64,000 nt of DNA from Bacteroidota bacterium (GTDB lineage Bacteria; Bacteroidota; Bacteroidia; NS11-12g; UBA955). Below, one piece after another: positions 56,280 to 64,000 of the stretch; the stretch's first letter is position 1, and every line of letters begins with the position of its first letter. The notes below the pieces were generated by a model. That model was given only the letters and a program-made list of their open reading frames with translations, did no database searches and was not told the DNA's origin. The stretch covers positions 1 through 64,000 of the forward strand of contig JAGXTF010000012.1 in NCBI GenBank assembly GCA_018333525.1. The letters are read 5' to 3'. A program made the translations under genes and the position numbers.

Positions 56280-56605
56280 CAGGCCATTTCCTGTAACATA
56301 TTTGTCATCTCGCGCAATTCATCTCTGTTGTAAGTGTTCTCAGATTTTCTGCAGAGACTGAGCATATAAAGCAAATTTTCTTCCTGGGTTTCGGCTTCTT
56401 CCAAAAAACTAAGTTCGAAGGCATTGTTGGATTCCAAATGCTGCCAAAGCAGGCGCAATGCTCTTGTAACCAATGGATCATTTTCTTTAAGGGCAAATTC
56501 GCGGATCTTTTGGATCGTAGCAATATTTGCTTCGGGATTGATGCCGTTTTTTTCAATATCCCCTGTAAGTTTATCCAGTAGTTGGTTTGCTTCTGCTGTA
56601 TTCAT
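56279..56605 (-). CDS. Conserved hypothetical protein
   Basis: This 108-residue soluble helical protein (MNTAEANQLLDKLTGDIEKN, FLEEAETQEENLLYMLSLC) has no known domain. It lacks a signal peptide or membrane helix. The gene is coupled to the small membrane protein that follows, so it may belong to the receptor cassette. I do not recognise a function. Confidence 0.7.
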   Translation of the reverse strand: MNTAEANQLLDKLTGDIEKNGINPEANIATIQKIREFALKENDPLVTRALRLLWQHLESNNAFELSFLEEAETQEENLLYMLSLCRKSENTYNRDELREMTNMLQEMA

Positions 56606-56636
56606 AAATCGGGCGCAAAGATAATAAGTCAGTACA

Positions 56637-57557
56637 TTATTTGCCCCTAAATCTGTCTTTTAAACTAAATCCACGCCAATCATTGTTCATCACAAGCCAA
56701 ACTCCAAACAAAATCATAAGCGTATAGAAGATTTTAGCCGGTGTAAGCTGATCGCGGCCGAGCATGAGTGCAATAAGGGTTGCCAATACCGGTTGCAGGT
56801 AAATATATAAACCAACAAGCTTGGGGCTTCCGTGCTTAACCGCATGTGCGTTAAACAGATATACCAGAAAGCTGGTAAAGAATAAGGTATAGCCAATTTT
56901 CCATGCGATATCCGAAGGAATTGCAGTAAAGTCGGTGCTGAATAGAGACAATGCTCCCAATGGAGCGATGTAGATGACGCCGAGTGAAAAGGAAACACGG
57001 TTTACAGTTACCGGATTGTATTTATGTACCAGCTTTTTGACGTATACCAGATATACTGCGTAAAAAGCTGCATTAACTGCTACCCAGATATCGCCAATCA
57101 GCGTTTCCCGCGTGAAGTGCGCCCCTTTCCCTGCTATAAGCAAAATGGCACCTCCGGACCCGATAACCAGTCCAATAATGGTTTCCATAGACGGTGCTTG
57201 TTTGTTTTTGATATGATCGAACAATGCTACAAAAAGAGGAGTAACCATCATCAATACAGCGCCGTTTATGGGTTTGGTCATGCTCAAACCTTTGAAAAAC
57301 ATAAACATATTGGCAGCTGTTCCAAAAAAGGAGCAAATCAGCCATAACTGCCAGTCTTCACGAAAACGGACTTTTTCCCAACCGTAGAAATAGGCGGTAA
57401 TATTGAATAAAATACAAGCGGTTACTACCCGCAACCATACAAAAGCTTCCGGCTGAATGTATTTGGGCATAATTTCTCCTGCCCAACTGAAAAGTACAGC
57501 ATACATCAAACTCACCATAAATAATGCGGTGTGGACCCTTACTTTGGTTACGTCCAT
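56637..57557 (-). CDS. EamA-family (DMT) transporter
   Basis: This 306-residue integral membrane protein has ten predicted helices arranged as two EamA repeats (about 10-140 and 155-290). Motifs typical of the family include ITAYFYGWEKVRF and the Pro-rich PLFVALFDH and YIYLQPVLATLIALMLGRD. Such proteins export metabolites or drugs, and the substrate cannot be predicted. It overlaps the TerB-DnaJ gene by 10 bases at its start, indicating co-transcription. Confidence 0.92.
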   Translation of the reverse strand: MDVTKVRVHTALFMVSLMYAVLFSWAGEIMPKYIQPEAFVWLRVVTACILFNITAYFYGWEKVRFREDWQLWLICSFFGTAANMFMFFKGLSMTKPINGAVLMMVTPLFVALFDHIKNKQAPSMETIIGLVIGSGGAILLIAGKGAHFTRETLIGDIWVAVNAAFYAVYLVYVKKLVHKYNPVTVNRVSFSLGVIYIAPLGALSLFSTDFTAIPSDIAWKIGYTLFFTSFLVYLFNAHAVKHGSPKLVGLYIYLQPVLATLIALMLGRDQLTPAKIFYTLMILFGVWLVMNNDWRGFSLKDRFRGK

Positions 57558-58303
57558 CCCCGTTTCTTTTTAATAGTGTCGTATGCTTTTTGAACCTTTA
57601 CAAATTTTTCCTGTGCGGCCTTTTTCTCCGCTTCACCCAGACCTAATAACCTGTCTGGATGGAAACGCATGGCCATTTTGCGGTATGCTTTTTTAACCTC
57701 TTCTTCATTTGCGGTTACAGCCACATCCAGGATTTTATATTCTGCATCCGGAGTGCTGACAAACATGGCTCGCAGAGAATGAAAATCGGTACTGGAAATA
57801 CCGAGTTGTACAGAAATGTTAGTAAGCAATTGCAATTCGCTGGCATTGATATCGCCATCGGCATTAGAAATCCGGAATAAAACGTGCAACAATTCCAACC
57901 TTTGGCTATAAGCCATTCGCATGCGAATCTGACGGCAAACCATGGCTATATCATGGTGCTGTTTTACCAATTCCCTTAAGGTGAGCAGCATTTGTTTGGT
58001 CCGGCTTTCTCCATAAGTTCGAATCAACATGCGTTTTACCATGTCGAGCTCACTTTTCATGGTTACACCATCGGCATTCATGGTAGCCGCAATCAATATC
58101 AGCAACGCGCGGCTGAAATCATTTTCCTGATAGTTCGGCCTTTCATTTCTGCTGAAATTTTGGGAAGTAAAGTCTTCGCGCTTTTCCTCGTCTTTGCTCA
58201 CATATTCCACATATAAGCCAATGCCAAACCCAATAATGGCACCAAGGAATCCACCTGCTAAAAAGCCAATTACTGCGCCGGCCAGAGCGATTTGTATCTT
58301 CAA
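57548..58303 (-). CDS. DjlA-like TerB-DnaJ membrane protein
   Basis: This 251-residue protein has an N-terminal Gly-rich membrane segment (residues 5-33). A TerB-like all-helical domain (60-165) contains FRISNADGDINASEL, a Ca-binding-like Asp cluster. A C-terminal J-domain (185-251) has the HPD motif in AMRFHPDRL. The order matches DjlA-type co-chaperones, which stimulate DnaK ATPase at the inner membrane. Confidence 0.93.
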   Translation of the reverse strand: MKIQIALAGAVIGFLAGGFLGAIIGFGIGLYVEYVSKDEEKREDFTSQNFSRNERPNYQENDFSRALLILIAATMNADGVTMKSELDMVKRMLIRTYGESRTKQMLLTLRELVKQHHDIAMVCRQIRMRMAYSQRLELLHVLFRISNADGDINASELQLLTNISVQLGISSTDFHSLRAMFVSTPDAEYKILDVAVTANEEEVKKAYRKMAMRFHPDRLLGLGEAEKKAAQEKFVKVQKAYDTIKKKRGWT

Positions 58304-58331
58304 ACGGAAACGTTATTTATTCGGTGCAAAA

Positions 58332-59363
58332 TTATTTAGAACTTCCGTTGCTCAAATCCGACAATGTTTTCATTCGGTTTTTCATGATGGCATCCTGCAG
58401 AATCCAAATTTCGTCGGAACCCTGCAGCACTCCCCAATATGTTTCGGTTTCATATACTTTTAAAACACCTTCGCGGGTTTCCGGGGTATAAGTTTCCAGG
58501 CTTACAGGAATATGGTGCAGGGAGAGAATTGACTTTTCCCCGTTTTGTTTGGTAATCCGTATTTGAAAAAATGGAGATGCACGCAAAATGCTGTCTTTGC
58601 GTTTGCTGCGATTAATGCCACCAGGTGCGCCGGCTTCTCTGGTGATGTTGGAAAACATTTCCAGGTAGGAGAGAATTCGGTTTCTGCTGGCAGGTATTAT
58701 TTTTCCATCTTTGTTCAACAACTGAATATTATCGCCATCGCGAACAATTCTGAATCCATTTTCGGGTTGTTCCGGCCACTTTATTTCCAATTCGCGTATT
58801 TGAAATGAAGGAACACCGAGAATTACGAGGCTTCTCCAATTGTCAATATCCAGATTAAAGAAAGGAGTGAGGTAACCCTCCTGCCCGGGGATTTTTACCA
58901 CACAGGGACGGTCGGTTCCCGGAAGATGCATATAAGTTCCAAGGTCATTGGCGGTTTTACTACCCACAAAAAAGGTTTTCACTTCTTCTTTATTGGAATA
59001 GAACTGCACTTTAACGGCATTTATTGCCATGTCGCGGGTTACATTGTCTTTAGCTGCATCACTTACCGGGCTTTGCACCTGAATGCGCGGCATAATCATT
59101 TTGAGCATCAGATTAATAGATGCTGTATCTGCGTTGTATTTGTGTTTTCCGTTGTCAACCTGCCAATTGCCGTCTTTGGATTTGGTGAAGGTGAGAAATT
59201 CTCCTTTTTTATTGGAATAAAAGAACTTATCGATGGTTTCCGGGTGTTGCAAAGTGAAGGCATTGCTTGAAATTTCGCCGGTTTGCGACATGTTTTTACG
59301 AAAAAATAAATAAGCCAGAGAAGCCAAAATCAAGATGGAAACGGCGATAATAATTCTCTTCAT
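58332..59363 (-). CDS. DUF4340-domain membrane-anchored protein
   Basis: The start is set at the ATG 59363 (MKRIIIAVSILILASLAYLFF, 343 residues). The open frame extends 48 codons upstream with a second hydrophobic run that looks non-coding. One membrane helix is followed by a periplasmic beta-rich region (TIDKFFYSNKKGEFLTFTK, then DIDNWRSLVILGVPSFQIRELEIKW in pieces) of the DUF4340 type. DUF4340 proteins often accompany gliding or ABC-2-type transport genes, but none are near. Function unknown. Confidence 0.85.
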   Translation of the reverse strand: MKRIIIAVSILILASLAYLFFRKNMSQTGEISSNAFTLQHPETIDKFFYSNKKGEFLTFTKSKDGNWQVDNGKHKYNADTASINLMLKMIMPRIQVQSPVSDAAKDNVTRDMAINAVKVQFYSNKEEVKTFFVGSKTANDLGTYMHLPGTDRPCVVKIPGQEGYLTPFFNLDIDNWRSLVILGVPSFQIRELEIKWPEQPENGFRIVRDGDNIQLLNKDGKIIPASRNRILSYLEMFSNITREAGAPGGINRSKRKDSILRASPFFQIRITKQNGEKSILSLHHIPVSLETYTPETREGVLKVYETETYWGVLQGSDEIWILQDAIMKNRMKTLSDLSNGSSK

Positions 59364-59495
59364 TGGGGGCAAATTTACTGTGCAGAACAGGATTACAAAG
59401 CAAAAAATAATGGAAATGACCAGATATAAACGAAGGGAGAAATACGGTGGTTGAGAATGCTGAAAATAGCATCTGGAAAAAAATTCATAAACCGT

Positions 59496-59525
59496 TTGAC
59501 AACTCACGGAAAACTACTATTTTTG
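59496..59525 (+). promoter_or_regulatory. Promoter of the tRNA-tuf-rpl operon
   Basis: TTG (59496-59498), a 19-base spacer and TATTTTTG (59518-59525) match the Bacteroidota consensus TTG-N19-TAnnTTTG exactly, about 50 bases before the first tRNA. It probably drives the tRNA cluster and tuf together. Confidence 0.75.
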
Positions 59526-59575
59526 CAGTCCTTTTTTGAGAGGGGTTTCGACCGCCTCGCGTTCTTATATATTTT

Positions 59576-59648
59576 GCCACCATAGCTCAGCTGGTAGAGC
59601 AACTGATTTGTAATCAGTTGGTCGTTGGTTCGATTCCGACTGGTGGCT
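59576..59648 (+). tRNA. tRNA-Thr (TGT)
   Basis: 73-nt cloverleaf: acceptor GCCACCA/TGGTGGC, discriminator T, anticodon loop TTTGTAA with TGT, T-loop GGTTCGATTCC. First of four tandem tRNAs ahead of tuf. Confidence 0.97.
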
Positions 59649-59674
59649 CATACAACCGGGTTTTTCCCAAAAAT

Positions 59675-59757
59675 GGGGAAATACCAGAGTGGCCAAATGG
59701 GGCAGACTGTAAATCTGCTGTCTTACGACTTCGGAGGTTCGAATCCTTCTTTCCCCA
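59675..59757 (+). tRNA. tRNA-Tyr (GTA)
   Basis: 83-nt class II tRNA with a long variable arm: acceptor GGGGAAA/TTTCCCC, anticodon loop CTGTAAA giving GTA, T-arm GGTTCGAATCC, discriminator A. Confidence 0.97.
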
Positions 59758-59774
59758 CAAAATCCGGTTGAAAT

Positions 59775-59847
59775 GCGGGAGTAGCTCAGTTGGTAGAGCG
59801 ACAGCCTTCCAAGCTGTAGGTCGCGGGTTCGAGCCTCGTCTCCCGCT
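59775..59847 (+). tRNA. tRNA-Gly (TCC)
   Basis: Acceptor GCGGGAG/CTCCCGC with discriminator T; anticodon loop CTTCCAA gives TCC. CCA is encoded just after, at 59848-59850. Confidence 0.97.
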
Positions 59848-59893
59848 CCACTGGTGTAAAAAGCCAGCCGGAGTTGAAAAACGATGGGAATTA

Positions 59894-59965
<72 letters not shown>

Positions 59966-60007
59966 CCAGATAAAAGTTAAACATAAAACTAAAATATACA
60001 TAATACT

Positions 60008-61192
60008 ATGGCAAAAGAAACCTTTGACCGTTCCAAACCGCACGTAAACATTGGTACCATTGGTCACGTTGACCACGGTAAGACTACCCTTACTGCGGCA
60101 ATTACTACTGTTCTGGCCAATGCTGGCCTTTCCGAAAAGAGATCCTTCGATTCTATCGACTCAGCTCCTGAAGAAAAAGAGCGTGGTATTACAATTAACA
60201 CCGCGCACGTTGAATATCAAACTGCAAACCGCCACTATGCACACGTGGATTGTCCGGGTCACGCTGACTATGTGAAAAACATGGTAACAGGTGCTGCTCA
60301 GATGGACGGTGCTATTTTGGTGGTAGCTTCTACCGACGGACCAATGCCACAGACCCGCGAACATATTCTGCTCGCCCGTCAGGTTGGTGTTCCACGTTTG
60401 GTGGTTTTTATGAATAAAGTAGATATGGTGGACGACGAAGAACTGCTCGACCTGGTTGAGTTGGAAATTCGCGACCTTTTGAAATTCTACGAATTTGATG
60501 CCGATAATACTCCTATCATTCGCGGTTCTGCACTTGGTGCATTGAACGGTGAACAGAAATGGGTAGATACCGTTATGGAATTGATGTCAGCTGTGGACAA
60601 CTGGATTCCGGTTCCTCCGCGTTTGGTTGACCAACCTTTCCTGATGCCGGTGGAAGACGTGTTCTCCATCACCGGTCGTGGTACTGTTGCTACAGGCCGT
60701 ATCGAGCGTGGTGTAATCAATGTTGGTGACAGCGTTGACATTATCGGAATGGGTGCTACTTTGACTTCTACCTGCACAGGTGTGGAAATGTTCCGCAAAC
60801 TCCTGGATCGCGGTGAAGCTGGTGACAACGCAGGATTGTTGCTGCGCGGTATCGAAAAAGCCGATATTCGTCGTGGTATGGTAATCTGCGCGCCTAAATC
60901 CGTTAAACCTCATACTAAATTTAAAGCAGAGGTTTACGTATTGAGCAAAGAAGAAGGTGGTCGCCATACTCCATTCTTCAACAAATACCGTCCGCAATTC
61001 TATTTCCGTACTACAGACGTAACTGGTGAAATCACCCTGCCTGAAGGTACTGAAATGGTAATGCCCGGCGACAATATTTCCATCAACGTTACGCTAATTC
61101 AGCCTATCGCTATGGAAAAAGGCCTTCGTTTCGCTATCCGTGAAGGTGGCAGAACTGTAGGTGCCGGTCAGGTAACTGAAATTTTAGACTAA
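60008..61192 (+). CDS. tuf: Elongation factor Tu
   Basis: This 394-residue GTPase delivers aminoacyl-tRNA to the ribosome. The G motifs are GHVDHGKTT (residues 19-27), [21 protein letters not shown] and NKVDM. Domains 2 and 3 follow in normal order, ending [14 protein letters not shown]. The gene is preceded by four tRNAs and followed by tRNA-Trp and secE, the standard order. Codon use is noticeably richer in C- and G-ending codons than in neighbours, as expected of a highly expressed gene. Confidence 0.99.
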   Translation: MAKETFDRSKPHVNIGTIGHVDHGKTTLTAAITTVLANAGLSEKRSFDSIDSAPEEKERGITINTAHVEYQTANRHYAHVDCPGHADYVKNMVTGAAQMDGAILVVASTDGPMPQTREHILLARQVGVPRLVVFMNKVDMVDDEELLDLVELEIRDLLKFYEFDADNTPIIRGSALGALNGEQKWVDTVMELMSAVDNWIPVPPRLVDQPFLMPVEDVFSITGRGTVATGRIERGVINVGDSVDIIGMGATLTSTCTGVEMFRKLLDRGEAGDNAGLLLRGIEKADIRRGMVICAPKSVKPHTKFKAEVYVLSKEEGGRHTPFFNKYRPQFYFRTTDVTGEITLPEGTEMVMPGDNISINVTLIQPIAMEKGLRFAIREGGRTVGAGQVTEILD

Positions 61193-61241
61193 TCGGCTAA
61201 GGCTGATTAAAAATAAATAAGGGATACCATTCCTTATTTAT

Positions 61242-61312
61242 ACGGGTATAGTTCAATGGTAGAATAGAGGTCTCCAAAACCTTTGATCTGGGTTCGAATC
61301 CTAGTACCCGTG
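61242..61312 (+). tRNA. tRNA-Trp (CCA)
   Basis: 71-nt cloverleaf: acceptor ACGGGTA/TACCCGT, discriminator G, anticodon loop CTCCAAA with CCA, T-arm GGTTCGAATCC. It lies between tuf and secE. Confidence 0.97.
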
Positions 61313-61331
61313 CAAAGTATATAAAAGCGCG

Positions 61332-61529
61332 ATGTTCCAAAGAATAACTAATTATTTCCGCGAAACCCGCGATGAACTCCTCAATAAGGTAAGTTGGCCT
61401 ACATGGAGTGATTTGACGGAAAGCACCACAATCGTTCTGGTTGCATCAGTGATTTTTGCACTGGTCATCTGGGGTATGGATAGTATCCTCGGGGTAACGC
61501 TTACAAACTTTTATAAGCTTTTCAAATAA
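61332..61529 (+). CDS. secE: Preprotein translocase subunit SecE
   Basis: This 65-residue protein has an amphipathic N-terminal helix ending in the conserved VSWPTWSDLTEST segment. One membrane helix follows (about residues 34-55). SecE clamps SecY in the inner-membrane translocon. Length is typical of the short SecE form. It lies six bases before nusG. Confidence 0.97.
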   Translation: MFQRITNYFRETRDELLNKVSWPTWSDLTESTTIVLVASVIFALVIWGMDSILGVTLTNFYKLFK

Positions 61530-61535
61530 GAAAAG

Positions 61536-62090
61536 ATGATGACAACAGTTGATGAGAAATATAAATGGTATGTTGTAAGGGCTATAACCGGACAGGAAAA
61601 GAAGGTAAAGCACAACATTGAGGTAGAGCTGGAAAGAGCTCTCAAGCAGTCCTATGTGCCTGAAATTCTCATCCCTACTGAAAAAGTTTATCAGATTAAA
61701 AACGGGAAGAAGGTTGCCAAAGAACGCAATGCCTTCCCCGGATATATTCTGCTCCAGGGCGATTTTTCAGATCCGGAAGTAATTCCTCTGATTAAAAGTG
61801 TTTCAGGAGTAGTTGGATTTCTCGGCGCCAAAGACCAACCGGTACCACTTCGTGCAAACGAATTGAACCGCATTTTGGGAACCGCTGATGAGCTGAGTGA
61901 AGGTGAATCACATTCAGAAGAGCAGTTCATTATCGGCGAACCGGTAAAAGTGGTAGACGGGCCTTTCAATGATTTCGACGGAGTTATTGAAGAAGTGAAC
62001 GATGAGAAAAAGAAACTTAAAGTAATGGTGAAAATTTTCGGAAGAAGAACACCATTGGAACTAAACTACAACCAGGTACAAAAATTGTAA
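61536..62090 (+). CDS. nusG: Transcription termination/antitermination factor NusG
   Basis: This 184-residue protein has the NGN domain (KWYVVRAITGQEKKVKHNIE, NAFPGYILLQ) that contacts RNA polymerase. The C-terminal KOW domain (GEPVKVVDGPFNDFDGVIEE) contacts ribosomal protein S10 or Rho. Two consecutive ATGs open the gene; either could be used. It is part of the secE-nusG-rplK group. Confidence 0.97.
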   Translation: MMTTVDEKYKWYVVRAITGQEKKVKHNIEVELERALKQSYVPEILIPTEKVYQIKNGKKVAKERNAFPGYILLQGDFSDPEVIPLIKSVSGVVGFLGAKDQPVPLRANELNRILGTADELSEGESHSEEQFIIGEPVKVVDGPFNDFDGVIEEVNDEKKKLKVMVKIFGRRTPLELNYNQVQKL

Positions 62091-62096
62091 AATATA

Positions 62097-62537
62097 ATGG
62101 CAAAGGAGATAACAGGATTTGTAAAACTCCAGGTGAAAGGCGGACAGGCGAACCCTGCGCCACCAATCGGTCCCGCACTGGGTTCGAAAGGTGTAAACAT
62201 CATGGATTTTTGCAAACAATTCAATGCGCGTACACAGGAAAAAATGGGCAAGGTATTGCCGGTAGTAATTACCGTTTATGCCGACAAGTCGTTCGATTTT
62301 ATCATCAAAACCCCTCCGGTAGCAGTGCAGTTGCTTGAAGCAACCAAAGTGCAAAAAGGAAGTGCTGAACCTAACCGTAAAAAAGTTGGATCAGTAAACT
62401 GGGAACAGGTGAAAACAATCGCAACCGATAAGATGCCTGATTTGAACTGCTTTACCGTAGAATCAGCGATGAAATTGGTAGCAGGTACCGCCCGCAGTAT
62501 GGGTATTACCGTTACCGGAGATGCACCTTTTAATTGA
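62097..62537 (+). CDS. rplK: Ribosomal protein L11
   Basis: This 146-residue L11 binds the GTPase-associated region of 23S rRNA. N-terminal [20 protein letters not shown] and the C-terminal RNA-binding domain ending [12 protein letters not shown] match the family exactly. It starts six bases after nusG and is followed by rplA. Confidence 0.98.
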   Translation: MAKEITGFVKLQVKGGQANPAPPIGPALGSKGVNIMDFCKQFNARTQEKMGKVLPVVITVYADKSFDFIIKTPPVAVQLLEATKVQKGSAEPNRKKVGSVNWEQVKTIATDKMPDLNCFTVESAMKLVAGTARSMGITVTGDAPFN

Positions 62538-62547
62538 GAAACGTAAC

Positions 62548-63243
62548 ATGAAAGTTGGTAAAAAAAGAAAAGAAGCGCTTCAGAAATACGATAACACCAA
62601 GGCTTATACTTTGAAAGAAGCTTGTGATATCGTAAAAACTATTACCACAACCAAATTCGATGCATCGGTAGATATCGATGTGAGATTGGGTGTGGATCCG
62701 AAACAGGCAAACCAAATGGTTCGCGGTGTGGCATCATTGCCCCACGGACTGGGTAAAACCGTTCGCGTACTTGTGCTTTGCACTCCTGATAAAGAACAGG
62801 AAGCTAAAGATGCAGGAGCGGATTTTGTTGGTTTGGACGATTACATTGAAAAAATTGCAGGCGGTTGGACCGATATCGATATCATCATCGCTATGCCTTC
62901 AGTAATGGCAAAACTGGGAAGACTTGGAAAGGTATTGGGACCGCGTAACCTCATGCCAAATCCTAAAAGTGGAACAGTAACCATGGATGTAGGAAAAGCA
63001 ACAACCGAAGTAAAGGCAGGTAAAATTGATTTTAAGGTAGATAAAACCGGAATCATTCATACCTCCATCGGCAAGGTGTCTTTTGAAGCGGACAAATTGA
63101 GTGAAAATGCCCAAGAGCTGGTGAACGTGCTGAATAAGTTGAAGCCAAGTGCTGCTAAAGGAACATACTTCCGCAGTATTTGTCTGAGCAGCACCATGAG
63201 CCCTGGTGTGAATATTGATGTTAAATCCATTCCGGGAATCTGA
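62548..63243 (+). CDS. rplA: Ribosomal protein L1
   Basis: The start is the ATG at 62548 ([15 protein letters not shown], 231 residues); an earlier in-frame ATG lies inside rplK. Family segments are [50 protein letters not shown] and the ending [18 protein letters not shown]1 forms the L1 stalk of the large subunit and in many bacteria represses its own operon by binding mRNA. I did not identify the mRNA target here. Confidence 0.98.
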   Translation: MKVGKKRKEALQKYDNTKAYTLKEACDIVKTITTTKFDASVDIDVRLGVDPKQANQMVRGVASLPHGLGKTVRVLVLCTPDKEQEAKDAGADFVGLDDYIEKIAGGWTDIDIIIAMPSVMAKLGRLGKVLGPRNLMPNPKSGTVTMDVGKATTEVKAGKIDFKVDKTGIIHTSIGKVSFEADKLSENAQELVNVLNKLKPSAAKGTYFRSICLSSTMSPGVNIDVKSIPGI

Positions 63244-63245
63244 TT

Positions 63246-63767
63246 ATGAACAAAACTGAAAAACAAGCGGTAGTTGCAGAACTTACCGAAACATTAAAAG
63301 CCAGCAACTTTGTGTATCTGGCGGATACCACCGGCTTGAGCGCCAATCAGACGAACAAGTTCAGAAGGTTGTTGTTTGACAGCGGTGTTTCCATGAAAAT
63401 GGCAAAAAACACCCTGATAAAACGCGCCATGCAGGATAGCGGAAAAGATTTCGCTGAACTGATGGATATCCTCAGTGGTACCAGTTGTCTCCTGATTTCA
63501 GAAAATCAGAAGGCACCTGCTCATGTCATTAAGAAATTCAGAGAAAAATCTGAACGCCCTGTATTAAAAGGCGCGTGGATTGAAAGTAGTGTATTTGTAG
63601 GCGACAATCAATTGGATGCGCTGGCAAACCTGAAATCAAAAGAAGATCTTATTGGCGAAGTTATTGGATTGCTCCAATCACCAGCCCGCAATGTAATTAG
63701 CGCACTGCAGAGCAATGCCGGTCAGAAAGTAGCCGGTTTGGTAAAAGCACTTTCAGAAAAAAACTAA
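63246..63767 (+). CDS. rplJ: Ribosomal protein L10
   Basis: This 173-residue protein has the family start NKTEKQAVVAELTETLKAS and NFVYLADTTGLSANQTNKFR, the MAKNTLIKRA segment, and a helical tail that binds L7/L12 dimers. It begins only two bases after rplA, so there is no room for the L10 leader found in other bacteria. Confidence 0.98.
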   Translation: MNKTEKQAVVAELTETLKASNFVYLADTTGLSANQTNKFRRLLFDSGVSMKMAKNTLIKRAMQDSGKDFAELMDILSGTSCLLISENQKAPAHVIKKFREKSERPVLKGAWIESSVFVGDNQLDALANLKSKEDLIGEVIGLLQSPARNVISALQSNAGQKVAGLVKALSEKN

Positions 63768-63791
63768 ATAAAACACTTAAAATAAATAACA

Positions 63792-64000
63792 ATGGTAGAT
63801 TTGAAAGAATTCGCGAATCAGTTGGTAAATCTCACTGTAAAAGAAGTAAATGAGCTGGCTCAGATCCTGAAAGAAGAACACGGAATTGAGCCTGCAGCTG
63901 CTGCAGTTGCTGTAGCTGCTCCTGCCGCAGGCGGAGCTGCTGAAGCTGCTGTAGAGAAAACAGAATTTGATGTTATTCTCGTTGCTGCTGGTGCAAGCAA
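63792..64000 (+). CDS. rplL: Ribosomal protein L7/L12, partial
   Basis: The first 69 codons of L7/L12 are present, cut by the window end. The N-terminal dimerisation helices ([33 protein letters not shown]), the flexible Ala-rich hinge, and the start of the C-terminal domain ([13 protein letters not shown]) are visible. It starts 24 bases after rplJ. Confidence 0.97.
   Translation, partial: MVDLKEFANQLVNLTVKEVNELAQILKEEHGIEPAAAAVAVAAPAAGGAAEAAVEKTEFDVILVAAGAS

Noticed and set aside
63244-63245. L10 leader RNA before rplJ
   Set aside because: Only two bases separate rplA and rplJ, so no leader structure can fit there.

Overview
The window looks like a chromosomal segment of a Bacteroidota bacterium, most like the Chitinophagia/Sphingobacteriia side of the phylum; I cannot narrow it further. 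Signs are a secreted PKD-type protein with a type IX-secretion-like C-terminal domain, a TonB-dependent receptor paired with a small lipoprotein, a propeller-type sensor kinase with a LytTR regulator, fur next to purA, few Shine-Dalgarno sequences, and several exact matches to the Bacteroidota promoter pattern TTG-N19-TAnnTTTG.

Layout. 1-5320: end of an ABC ATPase gene, then a 1255-residue secreted protein flanked on both sides by repeat-rich DNA. 5320-16570: a defence region on the minus strand. It holds a type I restriction-modification operon (HsdR in two coupled pieces, a DinD-like remnant, HsdM, HsdS) ending in a HEPN-STAND-TPR protein, followed upstream by a two-TM protein and a HARE-HTH/uracil-DNA-glycosylase fusion. 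A tRNA-Asn gene points its 3' end at this region. 17150-33564: mostly housekeeping and signalling genes (PfkB kinase, a GH13 protein lacking its catalytic residues, purA-fur, glutamate dehydrogenase family, gpmI, ALDH, thiL, sensor kinase and regulator), with a hairpin-rich repeat at 20315-20635 and a 188-bp palindromic element at 33563-33750.

34398-44204 is the most unusual part. A 65-residue peptide with three Trp-Tyr repeats (PGWYLNE, PGWYLNE, AGWYIRE) lies upstream of a berberine-bridge-type FAD oxidase on the minus strand. Divergent from it runs a tight operon: adenylate cyclase, VioB N-terminal-like protein, flavin-dependent tryptophan halogenase with an extra N-terminal domain resembling PqqD/RRE, ferritin-like protein resembling the VioB C-terminal half, and a VTT/DedA membrane protein. 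I read this as a candidate, possibly undescribed, ribosomal-peptide modification cluster in which Trp/Tyr repeats are halogenated or oxidised. This is inferred from context and motifs.

44290-64000 returns to core genes: aspS, dgkA-type kinase, dnaA, an acyl-CoA mutase large subunit, an A-type Fe-S carrier, a MacB/FtsX-type permease, gcvT, a TonB receptor cassette, an EamA transporter, a TerB-DnaJ protein and a DUF4340 protein. Last comes the tRNA-tuf-tRNA-secE-nusG-rplKAJL translation cluster, with a perfect promoter at 59496-59525; rplL is cut by the window end.
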